From CALLPQ01 sp038531745 (lineage in GTDB: Bacteria > Pseudomonadota > Alphaproteobacteria > Caulobacterales > Parvularculaceae), in NCBI GenBank assembly GCA_038531745.1, contig JBCBBJ010000004.1:124001-188000 (forward strand): 64,000 nucleotides of DNA, read 5' to 3'. Shown here piece by piece: positions 61,687 through 64,000 of the stretch. The position numbers were made by a program, and so were the translations under genes. How positions within the stretch are numbered: position 1 is the stretch's first letter; each line of letters begins with the position of its first letter. The notes beneath the pieces are model-generated. The model made no database searches, was not told the origin of the DNA, and was given only the letters and a program-made list of their open reading frames with translations.

Positions 61687-64000
61687 ATGAAATTTCATCA
61701 GAAAAAGCTTGCATTGAAACTATTAGGGGGCGTTGGCGCATCAGCCCTTTGCCTTGCTTACGGTGCCGCGGCGACCGCGCAGATCGATACCATTGTCGTG
61801 ACGGCAGAGAAAAAAGAAGAAAACGTCCAGGATGTTGGTCTTTCGGTCCAGGCGTTCGACGAAGACGGGCTTGCCGCTGGCGGTATCACCGATGTGTCCC
61901 GTCTGGAATTACTGGTCTCCGGTGTTAATTTTGCCTTTGTGGGTAATGATGCAAAATTTAACGTGCGGGGGGCCAACTCAACCAACACCTTCGCCGATAA
62001 CGCGTCCATCGTCGGGACCTATGTTGATGGCGTTTACAAACTGCGCGCCTCGCAGCAATCGCAACGCCTTTTTGATGTGTCGCGGCTCGAATTCCTCAAA
62101 GGCCCGCAAGGCACGCTCTATGGTCGGAATACATTCGCCGGTGCCCTGAACATTTTTAACAATACCGTCGATCTTGAAGACTACGCCTCCGGTTTTAACG
62201 CCAGCTATGAGCGCTTTAATACCGCGCGGTTCGATGCCTATGCGAACCTGCCCATCACCGACACACTTGGTATCCGTGTTGCTGGCTTCTTCGACAACTC
62301 CGATGGGTATATTGAAAACTTCGGGGGCCCGGACCTTGGCGCGCTTGACGATAAAGGCGTTCGTGTGACCGCGCTTTGGGCGCCCACGGATAATTTTGAC
62401 GCCACCTTGCGTCTCTCGCACACGGAAAAAAGCGGCCGGCCAGCCGGTCTGTTCGGCTACACCTTCCTTTGCCGTAATGTGACACAGTCCGGCCACACCG
62501 ATCCGCTTGGTTCGCAGGAAGATTGCGCCAATCCGAATGTTGGCACCAGCGGTCAGCCCAACGCCAATGATCTTGGTCCGTACCAGGTTAATCAGGATTT
62601 TGTGCCTGATCAGGAAAACCGCGAGCAGGTTGTTTCGCTTGAGCTCAACGCTGACCTTGGCGCTATTTTGTTCAAGTCCGTCACGTCCTATACGGATTTT
62701 GACAATAATCTCGGCTTTGACTTCGATTTCTCACCGACCCCTTTCCAGGCTGGTGGCTTTAACGAAGAGGCGAGCTACTTCACTCAAGAAATTCAATTCA
62801 ACACCCAGTTTGACGGGCCCATTGAATTGACAACCGGGGCGTATTTCTCGGCTGATGAAACCAACTTTAACTTCTATATTTATAACCAGCGTCAGGCCGT
62901 TGGCCGCGGTGGTGCCGTGCCCGTCCTTGATAATGCGGGCAATCCAGTACTTGATGGTGACGGCAACCAGTTGCTTCTTCCGCTCCTGACCGCGACGCCG
63001 CTTGTCAGCAATGACCCGGTGATTGGCGGCTTTTTTGCCGACAATATGCCGATCGACACCACTTATTTCGGTGTGTACGGCCAGGCGACGATTTCTGTGT
63101 CTGACCGGTTCCGCGTCATTGGCGGTCTTCGTTGGGATACGGAAGATAAGGAACTCGTGGGCGGCGGCTCCAACTTTACCGGCGATACTGATGGTGATGG
63201 TTTGAGCGAGGCCCCCGTGGTGGCACCGCCCGGCGGTCCGTTTCTGGCGCCGTTTCCCACGGCTCTTGATGATGTGTTTGGTATCTTCACCATCAATAGC
63301 GATGCCGATGATGCAATCCGCTCTGACCCCGATGCGCAAAGCGATCTGACATGGCGTGCGGGGCTTGAGTATGATTTGGGCGATGCGGCGCTGCTCTACT
63401 TTACCTCGTCCACAGGTTTCCTATCCGGCTCGCTCAATAACCGCGGGACTATTACTGAACCACTGAATTCGCGGGTATTTGAAGGCGGTATCAAGTCGAT
63501 CATTTTTGATGGGTCGCTGCAATTCAACCTCGCCGCCCACTTCACCCAATATCGGAACCTGCTGCGGCAGGTTCAGGTCGAACAAATCGTTGATGGCAAC
63601 ACGATCGTCATTACCCAGAGTGATAATGGTGGTCGTTTCCGGGCCTTCGGTGTGGAACTTGAAAGCGTTTGGGCACCTACGGATGAACTTCGTATTGGTC
63701 TGAATGCGTCCTATCTTGATGCGGAGTTTGTGGGTCCCTTCTTCCAGGGTAATCCATATCAGCTCTTCGGTGGCCAGGTTGCTCCCTCCATTGATGTGGG
63801 CGGACAAACCACACCATGGTCACCGTCCTTCACCGCCTCACTTTATGGGTCTTATGATATTGACCTTGGCGACAAAGGTACGCTGACGCCTTATGCCCAG
63901 TTCTATTATTCCGATGGGTACAACACGTCGAACCTGCTCTCCATCGACCCCCAACAACAACAAGGTAGCTTCACCAAGACCGACCTTCGGTTGATCTGGA
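61687..64000 (+). CDS. TonB-dependent receptor (partial, runs off the window end)
   Basis: Outer-membrane active transporter of which 771 codons are visible. A signal peptide (MKFHQKKLALKLLGG to AAATAQ) is followed by DTIVVTAEKKEENVQDVGLSV, a TonB-box/plug start of the type common in marine and freshwater alphaproteobacteria, then the plug (about 45-150; FNVRGANS, GVYKLRASQQSQRLFDVSRLEFLKGPQGTLYGRNTFAG) and beta-barrel strands. The substrate is unknown; no N-terminal signalling domain is present, so it does not directly control a sigma factor. A GAGGAG site precedes ATG 61687. The stop lies beyond 64000. Confidence 0.93.
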   Translation, partial: MKFHQKKLALKLLGGVGASALCLAYGAAATAQIDTIVVTAEKKEENVQDVGLSVQAFDEDGLAAGGITDVSRLELLVSGVNFAFVGNDAKFNVRGANSTNTFADNASIVGTYVDGVYKLRASQQSQRLFDVSRLEFLKGPQGTLYGRNTFAGALNIFNNTVDLEDYASGFNASYERFNTARFDAYANLPITDTLGIRVAGFFDNSDGYIENFGGPDLGALDDKGVRVTALWAPTDNFDATLRLSHTEKSGRPAGLFGYTFLCRNVTQSGHTDPLGSQEDCANPNVGTSGQPNANDLGPYQVNQDFVPDQENREQVVSLELNADLGAILFKSVTSYTDFDNNLGFDFDFSPTPFQAGGFNEEASYFTQEIQFNTQFDGPIELTTGAYFSADETNFNFYIYNQRQAVGRGGAVPVLDNAGNPVLDGDGNQLLLPLLTATPLVSNDPVIGGFFADNMPIDTTYFGVYGQATISVSDRFRVIGGLRWDTEDKELVGGGSNFTGDTDGDGLSEAPVVAPPGGPFLAPFPTALDDVFGIFTINSDADDAIRSDPDAQSDLTWRAGLEYDLGDAALLYFTSSTGFLSGSLNNRGTITEPLNSRVFEGGIKSIIFDGSLQFNLAAHFTQYRNLLRQVQVEQIVDGNTIVITQSDNGGRFRAFGVELESVWAPTDELRIGLNASYLDAEFVGPFFQGNPYQLFGGQVAPSIDVGGQTTPWSPSFTASLYGSYDIDLGDKGTLTPYAQFYYSDGYNTSNLLSIDPQQQQGSFTKTDLRLIW

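Overview
The window reads as chromosomal DNA of a fairly GC-rich alphaproteobacterium. Lineage clues are an E1-beta subunit of pyruvate dehydrogenase with its own lipoyl domain, a DUF5076 gene just before pdhC, the gene order mutS-glnD-murJ-trpS, carA divergent from yqeY, an initiator tRNA starting with U1, and a two-domain cold-shock protein. I cannot name the genus. Leucine catabolism, a DsbD-type reductant pump, two photolyase-family proteins and a TonB-dependent receptor suggest an aerobic, light-exposed, probably aquatic heterotroph (inference).

Layout. 1-2655: end of a dispersed repeat, pyrG, an SDR. 2656-4612: an AT-richer block with a VOC protein, a membrane-tethered LuxR-type regulator and a DUF4199 membrane protein. 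4693-9632: a secreted protein, then pdhB and pdhC separated by an NTF2-like secreted protein, an entericidin-type lipoprotein and DUF5076, then a VOC protein; pdhA and lpd are absent. 9802-12629: a DsbD-family transporter and an exported redoxin. 12804-21289 (minus): mutS, glnD, murJ, trpS. 21383-28340: YgjP-like metalloprotease, flavoprotein, DegP-type protease, OmpR/EnvZ-type two-component pair, HU. 28744-32815: glnE, tRNA-fMet, a YHS protein. 32972-41955: ABC-F protein, then a leucine-degradation locus (GntR/FadR regulator, isovaleryl-CoA dehydrogenase, and divergently mccB, an old yellow enzyme, mccA). 42081-44005: sterol-desaturase-like protein, rhodanese, chorismate mutase. 44244-47169 (minus): two photolyase-family genes. 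47433-54376: tRNA-Glu, YbjN, cold-shock protein, asd, rarD, a renalase-like flavoprotein, carA, yqeY. 54376-64000: penicillin-acylase-family protein, two SDRs, tRNA-Pro, a Na+/solute symporter, a double SnoaL-like protein and a TonB-dependent receptor cut by the window end.

How genes work together. GlnD and GlnE are both nitrogen-status enzymes acting on PII and glutamine synthetase, but the HD domain of this GlnD has lost its usual metal ligands. Isovaleryl-CoA dehydrogenase and the two methylcrotonyl-CoA carboxylase subunits carry out consecutive steps of leucine breakdown; a 13-bp palindrome of FadR type lies between their divergent promoters and is a likely site for the adjacent GntR regulator. 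DegP and the two-component pair suggest an envelope-stress module.

Most unusual: a photolyase-like protein whose FAD domain comes first and whose alpha/beta domain appears to follow it (possible circular permutation); the GlnD with a degenerate HD domain; a 128-bp element with 12-bp perfect terminal inverted repeats present twice in full and once partly; and a pyruvate dehydrogenase locus lacking E1-alpha. All calls come from reading the sequence by eye; no database search was run.
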